Source: Enterococcus_D entomosocium (lineage in GTDB: Bacteria; Bacillota; Bacilli; Lactobacillales; Enterococcaceae). From it: a DNA stretch of 64,000 nt. Each line of letters opens with the position of its first letter. The stretch's first letter is position 1. Location: assembly GCF_030441895.1 (NCBI RefSeq), contig NZ_JARJAS010000002.1; one strand, 5' to 3'. The translations under genes were made by a program, and so were the position numbers. This document shows positions 1 through 8,613 of this stretch, one piece after another. The notes beneath the pieces are model-generated. The model did no database searches. It was given only the letters and a program-made list of their open reading frames with translations, and was not told the origin of the DNA.

Positions 1-611
1 CTCACCTGAAATTGCTGAGCATGGGCAACAAACAAATCTTCAATCCATAACAACTCTTGCCAACAAATGGTATATAAATGATCCGCAGCATAAATCAGCT
101 GCTTTCGAAGCAGCCCTTTCACAACATACGTGCTTACCCACCAAAATTCATTGCAGTGTTCTTGAAAAGCGGCTTGGGTCGGGCGCTTGATCCAGTAATG
201 CGAATGATTTGCTTGATTAGCAAAACTTAGTAATTGGTCTGGATCAAGCAGCGGCTGCAAGCCTGGTTCTTTAGCAAGACGATCGACCAGTGCAAGAGGA
301 CAAAGCATGAGATCGATTCGTGCTCCGTCTTGAAAATGCATTAAGTAGGTAAAACAACCACCCAAGCTGGGTGGATAAATCGTGCTAGCTTCCGGTGTTT
401 GCCTGATCATGATTGATCCAAAGGCTTCTAACCATGAAGAATCATCGACCAAAGGCTGAATATCCTCCATCACGAAGACCACGTCAAAATCCTGCAAAAT
501 ATCTTTTGGCGCCTGTGGATCGGTCCGTGAACCAGATAAACCGATGGCACGTGCCCCAACACGTTTCCCAACAGACAGGATCAATTGGCGCAATTCTGCT
601 TCTTCTCTCAC
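1..611 (-). CDS. ANT(6)-like aminoglycoside 6-adenylyltransferase family protein, 3' end outside window
   Basis: Reading the minus strand from a GTG at 611 gives about 203 residues without a stop up to the window edge. The GTG follows a GAGGTGG ribosome binding site with good spacing. The nucleotidyltransferase signature is visible early (LSGSRTDP followed by DFDVVFV), then DGARIDLML, and then CNEFWWVSTYVVKGLLRKQ, which is the conserved middle of the AadE/AadK family. Family members transfer AMP from ATP to the 6-hydroxyl of streptomycin. B. subtilis AadK is about 284 residues, so roughly 80 residues lie outside the window. Chromosomal homologues are often weak or silent, so resistance cannot be inferred. 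Family membership is fairly sure; substrate is not. Confidence 0.8.
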   Translation of the reverse strand, partial: MREEAELRQLILSVGKRVGARAIGLSGSRTDPQAPKDILQDFDVVFVMEDIQPLVDDSSWLEAFGSIMIRQTPEASTIYPPSLGGCFTYLMHFQDGARIDLMLCPLALVDRLAKEPGLQPLLDPDQLLSFANQANHSHYWIKRPTQAAFQEHCNEFWWVSTYVVKGLLRKQLIYAADHLYTICWQELLWIEDLFVAHAQQFQV

Positions 612-709
612 CTTTTCCACCTCTATTTCGTTTCGTTTTTGAACACCTAAGCTCTTTTTATAAATATTAGCATAGTTTCTTTTTTTCCACGACATTCACA
701 GGGAAAATA

Positions 710-718
710 TGCTATAAT
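710..718 (+). promoter_or_regulatory. Extended -10 promoter of helD
   Basis: TGC followed by TATAAT (713-718) is a perfect extended -10 element, 33 bases upstream of the GTG start. No good -35 hexamer is present, as is common for extended -10 promoters. An AAGGAGGATCC ribosome binding site follows. Confidence 0.7.
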
Positions 719-751
719 TTTATGTCGCAATTTTTTTAAGGAGGATCCTTC

Positions 752-3034
752 GTGAACGAACGTCAAAAAGAACAACAACATGTCAATGAAACCATTGCTC
801 TGATCCACAGAGAACAAGCGATCCTTTCGCAGCAAAAACAAGAATTAGCCGCTAAAATGGATGATCAATTAAAAGAAATCGCCGATAAGAAAATTCGCGG
901 AGGCGACAGTGAAGCCTTTTATGAATCAGTTATCGAGTACCAGCAGCATGAACAAGAACTGCTGATCAAGTATCAAACCGCAGAATCACAAGAAAAACGC
1001 GTCAAAACCCTAACAACGATGGCAGGCAATCCCTACTTTGCTCGAATCGATTTCAAAGAAGAGCAAGAAACCGAGACCCTCTATTTAGGGATCGCTTCTT
1101 TACGAGACAAAGAGGAAGAAACGATCGTCATTGACTGGCGCGCACCGATCGCTAATCTTTACTATGAAGGAGAACTTGGTGAAACATTCTACGAAACAGA
1201 CACCGACCGTTTTACGGTAGAGCTGCTCTTAAAACGCCAGTTTAAAATTCAAAATGGTGAGATCTTATCGATGGTCGATACTTCGGAGATCATCAATGAC
1301 GAATTTTTATTGGAAATCTTGGATGAGGCCTCTTCTTCTCAAATGCGTAACATCGTTTCAACGATCCAAAAAGCACAGAACCAAATTATTCGTGATACCA
1401 CCAATAAATTTTTACTGATCGAAGGGATTGCTGGAAGTGGGAAAACCTCTGCTTTATTGCAACGGGTCGCCTTTTTACTTTACCGTAATCGCAAATGGCT
1501 GGACGAAAAACAAGTCTTGCTGTTTTCACCCAATCATTTGTTTTCTGACTATATATCCATGGTCCTGCCTTCATTAGGGGAAAGTGAAGTGCCCACAAGA
1601 ACCTTCCACCACTTTATCCAATTGATTCTGACTGGCTATGAAGTAACAAAAGAAACCCAACAAGAAGAGAACTTTTTAAGCGGCGACGATGATGCCATTG
1701 AAAAAATCAAAAGTAGTCTTTTCTTGGTGGAAAAAATCAACCGTTATGTCCGTTCGATTGCACCGATCGGCCCCTTGTTCCGTGATCTAAAAATCCAAGG
1801 GCAAACCTATTTGACAAAAGAACAGATTCGCCGCTGGTACCAAGAAACCAATCATGAATTGCCGATTTACCAAAGAACCCAACTGCTTCAAACAAAATTA
1901 TTAAAAAAAATCGGCGGCTTGGAAAAAGATGAAGCCAAAAAAGACTGGGTCAAAGAAGCGACCGAAGAGCAATTGCAACAAGTATTTACCAACGATCCTC
2001 ATCAAGAATACAGCGAAGAAAACGAACGCCGTTTGCGGAAGAAACTCAGACAGCAGATCGTCCGTAAGAAGTTCCGTTCCTTGACGCGGGGAGTGAAAAA
2101 CTTTCAGTTTATCAACCAAGCCAAGCAATACTTACACTTTTTACAATCGGTTGAGTCTGCTGCAGTCAAAGAAACTGGCATCGAGGCTGCGGCTTGGCAG
2201 CAAAGTATTGCCAACATTCGCCAAGGAATGCGCCAAAGACAAATCAAACAAGAAGACGCCGTTTTGTTTTTCTTACTGATCAAACAGCTTTATCCTGTTC
2301 ACGTCGAAGAAAAAGCTCGGTTTATCTTTATCGATGAAATGCAGGATTTTCCACCAGCACAAGTGGCTCTGCTGCGTCAGCTTTATCCAAAGGCTGGTAT
2401 CACCCTGTGCGGCGATTTGAACCAAAAAGTTTATGGCAATGAAACGATCGTCGGAGCATTAGCAGAATTATTCCCCCACGAAAGCGTGAAACGTTATCAA
2501 TTGAAAACCAGCTATCGTTCGACTAAGGAAATCACAGATTTCGCCAATCAATTTTTAGTTGGCAGTGATCAAGTGGAATTGACGGCTCGTAAAGGTGCGG
2601 TACCAACAATTGTTAAAGGAACTGAATCTGAAAATCTGGCTTTCCTAGAAACCAGTATTCGAAAGGCAGCGGAGAATCAGCGTTGGCGCACCGCGATCAT
2701 TTGTAAAACCGCAAAGGATTGCCAGCAGTTATATGCCCAGCTGACAGAAACAATGCAGGAACAAGTGCAGCTGATCACCTCTGAAGAAGACTTCATGAAA
2801 CGCAATGTCATGATCTTCCCGGCCTTTTTAGCAAAAGGGCTAGAGTTTGACCAAGTATTTGTCTGGACACCAGGTGCCACTTTCGCGACTGAACAAGACC
2901 AATTGATTTTTTATACAATGGCGACACGGGCGATGCATCAGTTGACCGTCCTTACCCAAGAAGAATTGCCGCTTCTAGTGAAAGCTGATCCTGCCACTTA
3001 TCAGTTTCAAGAAGCATCACGGATTGACGAATAA
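752..3034 (+). CDS. helD: RNA polymerase recycling motor ATPase HelD (UvrD/Rep-like superfamily 1)
   Basis: A 760-residue protein starting at GTG behind a strong AAGGAGG site. The N-terminal 80 residues are charged and probably coiled coil, as expected for the arm that enters the secondary channel of RNA polymerase. Walker A (GIAGSGKT) lies near residue 225 and Walker B (FIFIDEMQD) near residue 526, with UvrD-type motifs in between and at the C terminus (LKTSYRSTKEI; FPAFLAKGLEFDQV). Length and motif order match Firmicute HelD, which removes stalled RNA polymerase from DNA using ATP and is often misannotated as DNA helicase IV. It is a single-gene transcription unit with its own promoter, ending at a bidirectional terminator shared with the convergent gene. 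Confidence 0.92.
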   Translation: MNERQKEQQHVNETIALIHREQAILSQQKQELAAKMDDQLKEIADKKIRGGDSEAFYESVIEYQQHEQELLIKYQTAESQEKRVKTLTTMAGNPYFARIDFKEEQETETLYLGIASLRDKEEETIVIDWRAPIANLYYEGELGETFYETDTDRFTVELLLKRQFKIQNGEILSMVDTSEIINDEFLLEILDEASSSQMRNIVSTIQKAQNQIIRDTTNKFLLIEGIAGSGKTSALLQRVAFLLYRNRKWLDEKQVLLFSPNHLFSDYISMVLPSLGESEVPTRTFHHFIQLILTGYEVTKETQQEENFLSGDDDAIEKIKSSLFLVEKINRYVRSIAPIGPLFRDLKIQGQTYLTKEQIRRWYQETNHELPIYQRTQLLQTKLLKKIGGLEKDEAKKDWVKEATEEQLQQVFTNDPHQEYSEENERRLRKKLRQQIVRKKFRSLTRGVKNFQFINQAKQYLHFLQSVESAAVKETGIEAAAWQQSIANIRQGMRQRQIKQEDAVLFFLLIKQLYPVHVEEKARFIFIDEMQDFPPAQVALLRQLYPKAGITLCGDLNQKVYGNETIVGALAELFPHESVKRYQLKTSYRSTKEITDFANQFLVGSDQVELTARKGAVPTIVKGTESENLAFLETSIRKAAENQRWRTAIICKTAKDCQQLYAQLTETMQEQVQLITSEEDFMKRNVMIFPAFLAKGLEFDQVFVWTPGATFATEQDQLIFYTMATRAMHQLTVLTQEELPLLVKADPATYQFQEASRIDE

Positions 3035-3040
3035 CCTAAC

Positions 3041-3098
3041 AAAAAAACATCACAATCGACTGATTCTCAAATGAAACCAGCCGATTGTGATGTTTTTT
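3041..3098. terminator. Bidirectional terminator between helD and the convergent gene
   Basis: A long inverted repeat (AAAAAACATCACAATCG at about 3042-3057 against CGATTGTGATGTTTTTT at about 3082-3098) is flanked by A-run and T-run, so it can stop transcription from both sides. Confidence 0.85.
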
Positions 3099-3756
3099 AG
3101 CCTTTTAATTCGCCAATAAATAAGCGGGTTTCTGGATAACGCATCCCAACGATTGTTAAAATCATCTGCAGCTCAGAAACGTGTTCCGGATCTTCTGGAA
3201 CAAATAATTTTGTATGACGTCCGATACTGCCATTATCGATCAAACGATGGGTACGATTCCATTGACTAAATTCCTCGATCGTTGTAAAGCGACTAAGAGG
3301 AAAACCAGCACCGTCGAGAATTTCCGTCAATCGAAAAAGCACATAAGAACTATCGATCACCAATTCTTTTCTGTGAGGTAAAGCACGCGTTCGCTTATAA
3401 TCAATAATTGCTTTTTCTGGTCGGTGTTCCAAAAGCCAATCCAACAGCATGAAGAACCCTTCCATTCGATAATCATCGATAAAGAGCCGTTCAGAGTATT
3501 CCGACATGCGAAAGACCAAAGGAATCAAGAATCGCTCTTTATAAATTAACAAGGGTGCGCGATCAACGACGACATTTAAATAACGATTCAAATAAGAAGA
3601 ACCACGATAATCGCCTAGACGATACCCTTCCACCCCATACTTTTGATATTTCCGACAAAGAGCCGAGCAGTCAGAAATCGATACAGACACTTCTGCTAGC
3701 TTTTCAAAACCACTTAAGATTCGATTAAATGGCTCTAAAACGATTTTTTCTTCCAT
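3097..3756 (-). CDS. Hypothetical protein, 219 aa
   Basis: The open frame reaches further upstream (3798), but a strong TTAGGGGGG ribosome binding site sits six bases before the ATG at 3756, so the protein starts MEEKIVLEP. It has no signal peptide or membrane segment and looks soluble. It contains several clusters of basic and aromatic residues (DYKRTRALPHRKELV near the middle). I do not recognise the family. It is monocistronic: its own promoter lies upstream, and its stop codon is embedded in the terminator shared with helD. Codon use and AT content are like the neighbours, so there is no sign of recent transfer. It may be a lineage-specific enterococcal protein. Confidence 0.65.
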   Translation of the reverse strand: MEEKIVLEPFNRILSGFEKLAEVSVSISDCSALCRKYQKYGVEGYRLGDYRGSSYLNRYLNVVVDRAPLLIYKERFLIPLVFRMSEYSERLFIDDYRMEGFFMLLDWLLEHRPEKAIIDYKRTRALPHRKELVIDSSYVLFRLTEILDGAGFPLSRFTTIEEFSQWNRTHRLIDNGSIGRHTKLFVPEDPEHVSELQMILTIVGMRYPETRLFIGELKG

Positions 3757-3793
3757 GTCTGCCCCCCTAACGAGTTGTTTGCTTATGTAGTAA

Positions 3794-3823
3794 ATCATAA
3801 CATATAAAATGTCTGGAAACCAA
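3794..3823 (-). promoter_or_regulatory. Promoter of the 219-aa gene
   Basis: Minus-strand TTGGTT (3818-3823) and TATGAT (3794-3799) are separated by 18 bases, about 40 bases upstream of the chosen start. Confidence 0.5.
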
Positions 3824-3913
3824 CTGAAAAGACGATGAATATTGAAGAATTTTCAAGAGAAGTGCTTCTCGCTCTCTTGTTTTTTTCACTTGACTAAACA
3901 ACGGAAGGTTGAT

Positions 3914-3960
3914 GAAAAAAACACCAAAAACTGGCAGCCAGATCACCTCTAGGCTGCCAG
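3914..3960 (-). terminator. Terminator of yebC
   Basis: CTGGCAGCC (3931-3939) pairs with GGCTGCCAG (3952-3960); on the minus strand the stem is followed by a T-rich run. It lies directly after the yebC stop codon. Confidence 0.85.
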
Positions 3961-3966
3961 TATGTC

Positions 3967-4689
3967 TTATTCTTCAGCGTCTGCCACATTGTGATAGACA
4001 TTTTGAACATCTTCAAGATCTTCTAATACATCGATCATTTTTTCGAATTTTTCTAGATCATCGCCAGTTAAGGTTACTTCATTTTGAGGAATCATTTGCA
4101 TTTCAGCAATTGAAAATTCGGTGATTCCTTTTTCTTTCAAGGCTTCCTGAATGGCATGGAAGTCACTTGGTTCACCGTGAACGATAATTTGTCCATCTTC
4201 TTCAACAACATCACGAACATCGATCTCTTTGTCCATCAAGTATTCTAAGATTTCATCGGCATCGTCACCAGCAAAGCCAAATAATGCTGTGTTATCAAAC
4301 ATATAAGCAACTGCCCCAGAAACACCCATATTCCCGCCGTTTTTACCAAAAGCGGCCCGAACATCGGCTGCGGTACGGTTGACGTTGTTTGTCAAAGTAT
4401 CGACGATCACCATTGATCCATTTGGTCCAAATCCTTCATATCGAAGTTCTGAGTATTGTTCATCGCCAGAACCTTTGGCTTTTTCAATCGCACGGTCAAT
4501 AATGTGTTTTGGCACATTGTAGGTTTTCGCACGTTCGATAACAAAGCGTAATTTTTGGTTCGCGTGAGGATCAGGATCACCCGATTTTGCTGCTGCGTAG
4601 ATTTCGATTCCAAATTTTGCATAAACTCGGCTATTGTTTGCATCTTTAGCAGTTTTTTTCGCTACGATATTTGCCCATTTACGACCCAT
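3967..4689 (-). CDS. yebC: YebC/PmpR family protein (YeeN/YeeI type)
   Basis: A 240-residue protein whose N terminus (MGRKWANIVAKKTAKD) is diagnostic of the YeeN/YeeI branch of the YebC family. The three-domain architecture is intact, with the conserved EGFGPNG and NRTAADVRAAFGKNGGN blocks. The family was long called a transcriptional regulator; recent work places members on the ribosome, where they relieve stalling at proline-rich stretches. Which role applies here cannot be told from sequence. The gene is transcribed alone from a good promoter and ends at a strong terminator. The ribosome binding site (GAAGTGA) is moderate. Confidence 0.93.
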   Translation of the reverse strand: MGRKWANIVAKKTAKDANNSRVYAKFGIEIYAAAKSGDPDPHANQKLRFVIERAKTYNVPKHIIDRAIEKAKGSGDEQYSELRYEGFGPNGSMVIVDTLTNNVNRTAADVRAAFGKNGGNMGVSGAVAYMFDNTALFGFAGDDADEILEYLMDKEIDVRDVVEEDGQIIVHGEPSDFHAIQEALKEKGITEFSIAEMQMIPQNEVTLTGDDLEKFEKMIDVLEDLEDVQNVYHNVADAEE

Positions 4690-4728
4690 GATTTCACTTC
4701 GCTTTCTTGTTTTTAAAAATCCTTATTC

Positions 4729-4757
4729 ATTATACTTGTCAAATGGCGTTCTGTGAA
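4729..4757 (-). promoter_or_regulatory. Promoter of yebC
   Basis: On the minus strand TTCACA (4752-4757) and TATAAT (4729-4734) are 17 bases apart, about 40 bases before the ATG of yebC. This is a near-consensus housekeeping promoter. Confidence 0.75.
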
Positions 4758-4768
4758 GCAATTTTCAC

Positions 4769-5935
4769 TTATTTATCAATAAAAAGCGGAATTCTTCGAA
4801 AATTTTGTTCTGAGATTTGAGCATTCCCTTGCTGATAAATCTGGTCGATCCGCAATGACAAGCCGTAGCGCTGTGCTTCTTTCTTACCGAATTTAGCGAT
4901 CAGCGGCAGGGTCAGCTCTTTTTTGACTTCTTTTAAATAGTGCTGCCCTTGCTTTGTATAGCCTAAGACTCGAATAAAGGGATGTGCTTGGGCTTCCTTC
5001 ATTTCAGCTTTTGTCACTTGGAACAATACATAACAAGCAAGACGCTGCAGTCTCGTTTGGGTATAGCGTTTTGTCTTTAACAACTTGATAAAATCTGCAA
5101 ACGAATCCGCCGCAGTCACATATTGTTTTAGTCGATATTCTAGTCCTTCTTCCATCTGGTAAATAGCAGCTAATTTTTCGAGGGGGGCAGAAATGATCTG
5201 GTATTGAAGATACGGCCAAAAGGCTTCCCAGTCGACTGTTGTTTGCGAAAGAAATTTTTGTGTTGCTTCAGGAACAAAATCCACAACAGCTTCACCTTGT
5301 TTGAGTCCTTGACGAATGGCTGTGGCACTAGCGATCGTTGGATGCTTAAATTGTTCTGAATGATAAGAGGCCGCAATTCGTTGAATGGGAACAAGCCTCA
5401 TTGGTTTTTCATAACACAACACTTCCCGTGCATACGCCATACCCAACAGATGATTCGGCTGGTCTTTTTCTGCATGGTACTCAGGATAAAGCTCACTGAG
5501 GACCATACTCATTTTTTGACTATAGGTAGCATTTTGCCTAGCTATGCGTTGAAATGCGTCATCGATCATCCGCTGATTTTCTTTTTCAAACTGAGCGAAC
5601 TTTGCATAGTCAAAGGGTTGTTTCGCATCTGTACCAAAACACAAAGAATCACATTGCAGATTTTGTAAGATCCTAATCGCTCCCGCTGCAAAAAAATCAG
5701 CAGACTGGACGGCCCAAGCGGATGGCAGTTCAACGACCAAATCGACGCCATTTTGCAATGCCGCTTGGGCTCGTTGCCATTTATCGATGATCGCCGGTTC
5801 ACCACGCTGTAAAAAATTTCCACTCATCACGGCTACAATGACATCGGCGTTGGTTTCTTGCCTGGCTTTGTCCACGTGGTATTGATGGCCATGGTGAAAA
5901 GGATTATATTCTACGACTAGTCCGCAAGCCTTCAT
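4769..5935 (-). CDS. tmcAL: tRNA(Met) cytidine acetate ligase TmcAL
   Basis: A 388-residue protein (formerly YlbM). The nucleotidyltransferase motif VEYNPFHHGHQYH near residue 10 holds the HxGH-like ATP-binding signature, followed by VIVAVMSGNFLQRGEP. TmcAL activates acetate with ATP and makes N4-acetylcytidine at the wobble position of elongator tRNA-Met. An ATG two codons upstream is possible, but GGAGG is only one base from it and seven bases from the ATG at 5935, so the start is MKACGLV. It is the last gene of the yqeG operon, 27 bases after yqeM. No strong terminator follows; yebC has its own promoter just downstream. Confidence 0.93.
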   Translation of the reverse strand: MKACGLVVEYNPFHHGHQYHVDKARQETNADVIVAVMSGNFLQRGEPAIIDKWQRAQAALQNGVDLVVELPSAWAVQSADFFAAGAIRILQNLQCDSLCFGTDAKQPFDYAKFAQFEKENQRMIDDAFQRIARQNATYSQKMSMVLSELYPEYHAEKDQPNHLLGMAYAREVLCYEKPMRLVPIQRIAASYHSEQFKHPTIASATAIRQGLKQGEAVVDFVPEATQKFLSQTTVDWEAFWPYLQYQIISAPLEKLAAIYQMEEGLEYRLKQYVTAADSFADFIKLLKTKRYTQTRLQRLACYVLFQVTKAEMKEAQAHPFIRVLGYTKQGQHYLKEVKKELTLPLIAKFGKKEAQRYGLSLRIDQIYQQGNAQISEQNFRRIPLFIDK

Positions 5936-5962
5936 CGACATCCCTCCTGTTTTACATAACGG

Positions 5963-6691
5963 TTACTTATGGCAGACAAAAAACCAGCGACGACTTTTTT
6001 CATTTGGTTTTGTATCGATAAAATCAGCGTAGCATTCAACATTAGCAAAACCAGCATTTTCTAACATTCTTAAATAGCTTTCGAGAGGATAGGTTCTTTC
6101 TTGATGAAGCTCATCTAAGCGTTCAAACAACCCATTCTCTTGTGCAACAAAAAAGGTCAAGAAATGTTCAATGCTATGGTCTTTTTCTCCTTGATAGCTT
6201 TCCCAAAGAAAGGCAAATTCATCCGTCTGGTAATGGTAGCTATAATCAGGAAACACTTCATTGATTTGATATAAGGAATGCACATCAAATAAAAAGACGC
6301 CATCTTCTTCTAAACAACTGTAAACACCATCAAAAACTTGCTGCACACTCTGCTCGTCTTCCATGTAGCAAAGGGAGTCAGAATAGCAAGTAATAGCTTG
6401 ATAGGTGCCAATATCTACGAGATCCAGCATGTCACCCGCAACAAATTGCACAGCCGCCTCTTCTTTTTCAGCCCGTTGACTAGCGATCATCAGCATCTCT
6501 TCTGAAAGATCTAACCCAGTCACATCAAACCCAGCCTTGGCAAATTCAACGGCTAACGCACCGGTTCCACAAGCCAATTCTAACAGCTGTTTTCTTTTTC
6601 CTAAATGACGACAAGAAAAATCCAGCCACTTTTTATAGAGACTGGAATCCATTACTTCGTCATAGACAAATGCGAAGGTTTCGTAAGCCAT
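5963..6691 (-). CDS. yqeM: Class I SAM-dependent methyltransferase YqeM
   Basis: A 242-residue Rossmann-fold methyltransferase. Motif I (LLELACGTGALAVEF) lies near residue 37, followed by the acidic end of strand 2 (GLDLSEEML). The start is taken at the ATG at 6691, which overlaps the rsfS stop as TAATG, giving MAYETFAFVYDEVM, the normal N terminus of this family. A start five codons upstream exists but has no better ribosome binding site. The substrate of YqeM is unknown to me; its fixed place after rsfS in Firmicutes suggests a role in ribosome or RNA metabolism, which is inference. Expression is probably translationally coupled to rsfS. Confidence 0.85.
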   Translation of the reverse strand: MAYETFAFVYDEVMDSSLYKKWLDFSCRHLGKRKQLLELACGTGALAVEFAKAGFDVTGLDLSEEMLMIASQRAEKEEAAVQFVAGDMLDLVDIGTYQAITCYSDSLCYMEDEQSVQQVFDGVYSCLEEDGVFLFDVHSLYQINEVFPDYSYHYQTDEFAFLWESYQGEKDHSIEHFLTFFVAQENGLFERLDELHQERTYPLESYLRMLENAGFANVECYADFIDTKPNEKSRRWFFVCHK

Positions 6692-7047
6692 TACGCCACG
6701 ACCCATTCATTAAGATCCACAAGCGGCGCATCAGACCATAATTTTTCTAGGTTGTAAAAAGCACGTTCTGAGGCACTGAATACGTGAACGATTACGTCAC
6801 CTAAGTCGATCAAGACCCATTTTCCACCATCTTTTCCTTCGACACGGCGAACAGATACTTGACTTTCTTCTTCTTTATCGATGACTTCATCAATGATCGC
6901 ATTGATTTGACGTTCACTATTTCCTGAACAGATCACAAAGTAATCTGCTAGCAAAGAGATTTCCCGCACATCTAATGCCATAATATCTTCGGCATGTTTT
7001 GAATCGGCGGCTTTTACAGCAATTTCTAATATTTTCTGACTATCTAT
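6691..7047 (-). CDS. rsfS: Ribosomal silencing factor RsfS, probable non-AUG start
   Basis: RsfS binds ribosomal protein uL14 and blocks joining of the subunits in starved cells. The conserved core (DVREISLLADYFVICSG, then VEGKDGGKWVLIDLGDVIVHVF) is intact. The first in-frame ATG (6981) lies inside the fold and would remove about 22 conserved residues (LEIAVKAADSKHAEDI precedes it). Reading upstream, there is no ATG, GTG or TTG before an in-frame TAG. An AGGAGG site sits eight bases before an ATA codon at 7045-7047, which also overlaps the yqeK stop (ATAG). I therefore place the start at this ATA, giving 118 residues; an ATT two codons earlier is the alternative. Coupled to yqeK. Confidence 0.8.
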   Translation of the reverse strand: MDSQKILEIAVKAADSKHAEDIMALDVREISLLADYFVICSGNSERQINAIIDEVIDKEEESQVSVRRVEGKDGGKWVLIDLGDVIVHVFSASERAFYNLEKLWSDAPLVDLNEWVVA

Positions 7048-7643
7048 GGTAATTCCCTCCTATATTTGGCTACCCAAAAATTGTAGGTTTCGATCGTTTT
7101 TGGGTAGATAACTGCTTCTGTTTCGATCAAATGAAGCAAGGTATGTTTCGTTTCGTAAGCAACAGCGGCATCTAAGTCGATCATTGCGATTTCCCTAGCC
7201 TCAACGACTCCAGGAAACGTACGCCCGGGTTCGATATAATCTGCTACATAGATGATTTTATCTAGTAGGCTCATCTTGGCAGCTCCGGTTGTGTGCAAAC
7301 GGATCGCTTGTAAGATTTCTTCGTCATCGATTTCTAATTCTCGTTGAACGAAATCAGCACCGACGAGTCCATGCCAGATAGCATTGTTCCAGTTCAAGAG
7401 ATCCAATTCAAATCCGTCTCTACGAATGACTAATTGAAATTCTTCATCGCTGCGTTCCTTCGCATAATCATGCGTCAAAGCAGCGATGCTGGCTTTGACC
7501 GGTGAAGCACCATATTTTTCCGCAAGGGCAACGGCCGTTTTTTCGACACCCAACACATGCTCAAAGCGCTTTTGACTCATCTGCATTTGGACCTTTTGCA
7601 TCAAAAGTTCCCGTTCTGCTTGTGTGTAGTGTTCACTCTTCAT
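7044..7643 (-). CDS. yqeK: HD-domain Ap4A hydrolase YqeK
   Basis: A 199-residue HD-superfamily phosphohydrolase. His29 (RFEHVLGVEK) and the HD pair at 58-59 (ALTHDYAKE), with a downstream IWHGLVGA and YVADYIEPGR, supply the metal ligands. Members hydrolyse diadenosine tetraphosphate symmetrically to two ADP. A longer open frame runs upstream, but the ATG at 7643 lies inside the end of nadD, starts MKSEHYTQAE like the family, and follows an AGGGG site. The overlap with nadD (11 bases) and with rsfS implies translational coupling through the operon. Confidence 0.9.
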   Translation of the reverse strand: MKSEHYTQAERELLMQKVQMQMSQKRFEHVLGVEKTAVALAEKYGASPVKASIAALTHDYAKERSDEEFQLVIRRDGFELDLLNWNNAIWHGLVGADFVQRELEIDDEEILQAIRLHTTGAAKMSLLDKIIYVADYIEPGRTFPGVVEAREIAMIDLDAAVAYETKHTLLHLIETEAVIYPKTIETYNFWVAKYRRELP

Positions 7644-8274
7644 CCAAGTACAACCCCTTTTCTTGAATATAGTGTAACACATTATCTGGCAATAAGTAGC
7701 GAACCGAACAACCTTGATGCACTTTTTTACGAATTGTTGTTGAGCTGACATCCATTAGAGGAATATCGATCCAAATAATCGGGTATGGGCTATCGATCGG
7801 CACTTCCGGGCGGCGAACCCCCACGAAAGTTACCAATTCCATCAGCTCATCGATTTGATGCCATTTTGGTAAATAGTTCACCATATCCCCGCCAATGATA
7901 AAATAATAATTAGTATCTGGATTCTTAGCTGTCAATTCCCGCATCGTATCAACCGTATAACTCTTACCTTTTCGTTCCAACTCAATGGTCTCTACAGCAA
8001 ATCGCGGATTATCGGCGATCGCCAACTTCAACATCGCTAAACGATGCTCAGCGGGGATTGTCTTTTTCTCATCAACATGAGGCGGTAAATACTCAGGCAT
8101 GAAATAAACTTTATCCAGCCCTAATGCTTGCCCTACTTGCTCACCCATGACCAGATGTGCGTAGTGTACTGGATTAAAATTTCCACCAAGAATGCCCACT
8201 TGCTTTTTCGGTACAAGTTCTTGTGTTTGTGTCTCTAAAACCGTTTGTACCTTTCCAAATGTTTGTCCTTGCAT
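7633..8274 (-). CDS. nadD: Nicotinate-nucleotide adenylyltransferase NadD
   Basis: A 213-residue enzyme that joins ATP and nicotinate mononucleotide to form deamido-NAD, the step before NAD synthetase. The nucleotidyltransferase signature GILGGNFNPVHYAHL is near residues 27-41 and the C-terminal SSTTIRK motif near residue 180. The N-terminal extension of about 24 residues before the core is supported by a perfect AGGAGGGAG site in front of the ATG at 8274. It sits 12 bases after yhbY and overlaps yqeK, the standard Firmicute arrangement. Confidence 0.95.
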   Translation of the reverse strand: MQGQTFGKVQTVLETQTQELVPKKQVGILGGNFNPVHYAHLVMGEQVGQALGLDKVYFMPEYLPPHVDEKKTIPAEHRLAMLKLAIADNPRFAVETIELERKGKSYTVDTMRELTAKNPDTNYYFIIGGDMVNYLPKWHQIDELMELVTFVGVRRPEVPIDSPYPIIWIDIPLMDVSSTTIRKKVHQGCSVRYLLPDNVLHYIQEKGLYLDEE

Positions 8275-8286
8275 GCCTTCTCCCTC

Positions 8287-8598
8287 CTAAATTGAACGAA
8301 CTTTGCTTGAAATCGTTTGGTATTTTTCTTTACTAGACGGTTTGAATAAAACGATCACTCGTCCGATGATCTGGACCACTTCACAGCCAACTTTCTCACG
8401 GATCGTTTCAGCTGCTTCGTCAGCAACCTCATCGGTATTTTGGAGTAATGAGACTTTGATCAATTCTCGTTTTTCTAGTGCTTCTTCAATTTGCGCCATC
8501 ATCGCGTCATTCAAGCCGCCTTTGCCGATTTGAAAAACCGGGTTTAGATGGTGCGCTTCACTTCGTAAAAATCTTTTTTGTTTTCCTCGTAAGTCCAT
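8287..8598 (-). CDS. yhbY: Ribosome assembly RNA-binding protein YhbY (CRM domain)
   Basis: A 103-residue protein consisting of a single CRM domain. The conserved LRSEAHHLNPVFQIGKGGL contains the GxxG RNA-binding loop (GKGG). YhbY associates with 50S ribosomal precursors. It lies between the ribosome-assembly GTPase gene yqeH and nadD, 15 bases downstream of yqeH, in the usual operon order. Confidence 0.93.
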   Translation of the reverse strand: MDLRGKQKRFLRSEAHHLNPVFQIGKGGLNDAMMAQIEEALEKRELIKVSLLQNTDEVADEAAETIREKVGCEVVQIIGRVIVLFKPSSKEKYQTISSKVRSI

Positions 8599-8613
8599 AT
8601 TCTTCCTTCTTCC

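Noticed and set aside
3909..4124. Plus-strand ORF of 71 codons over the yebC terminator
   Set aside because: It is read through the terminator stem and antisense to the conserved end of YebC.
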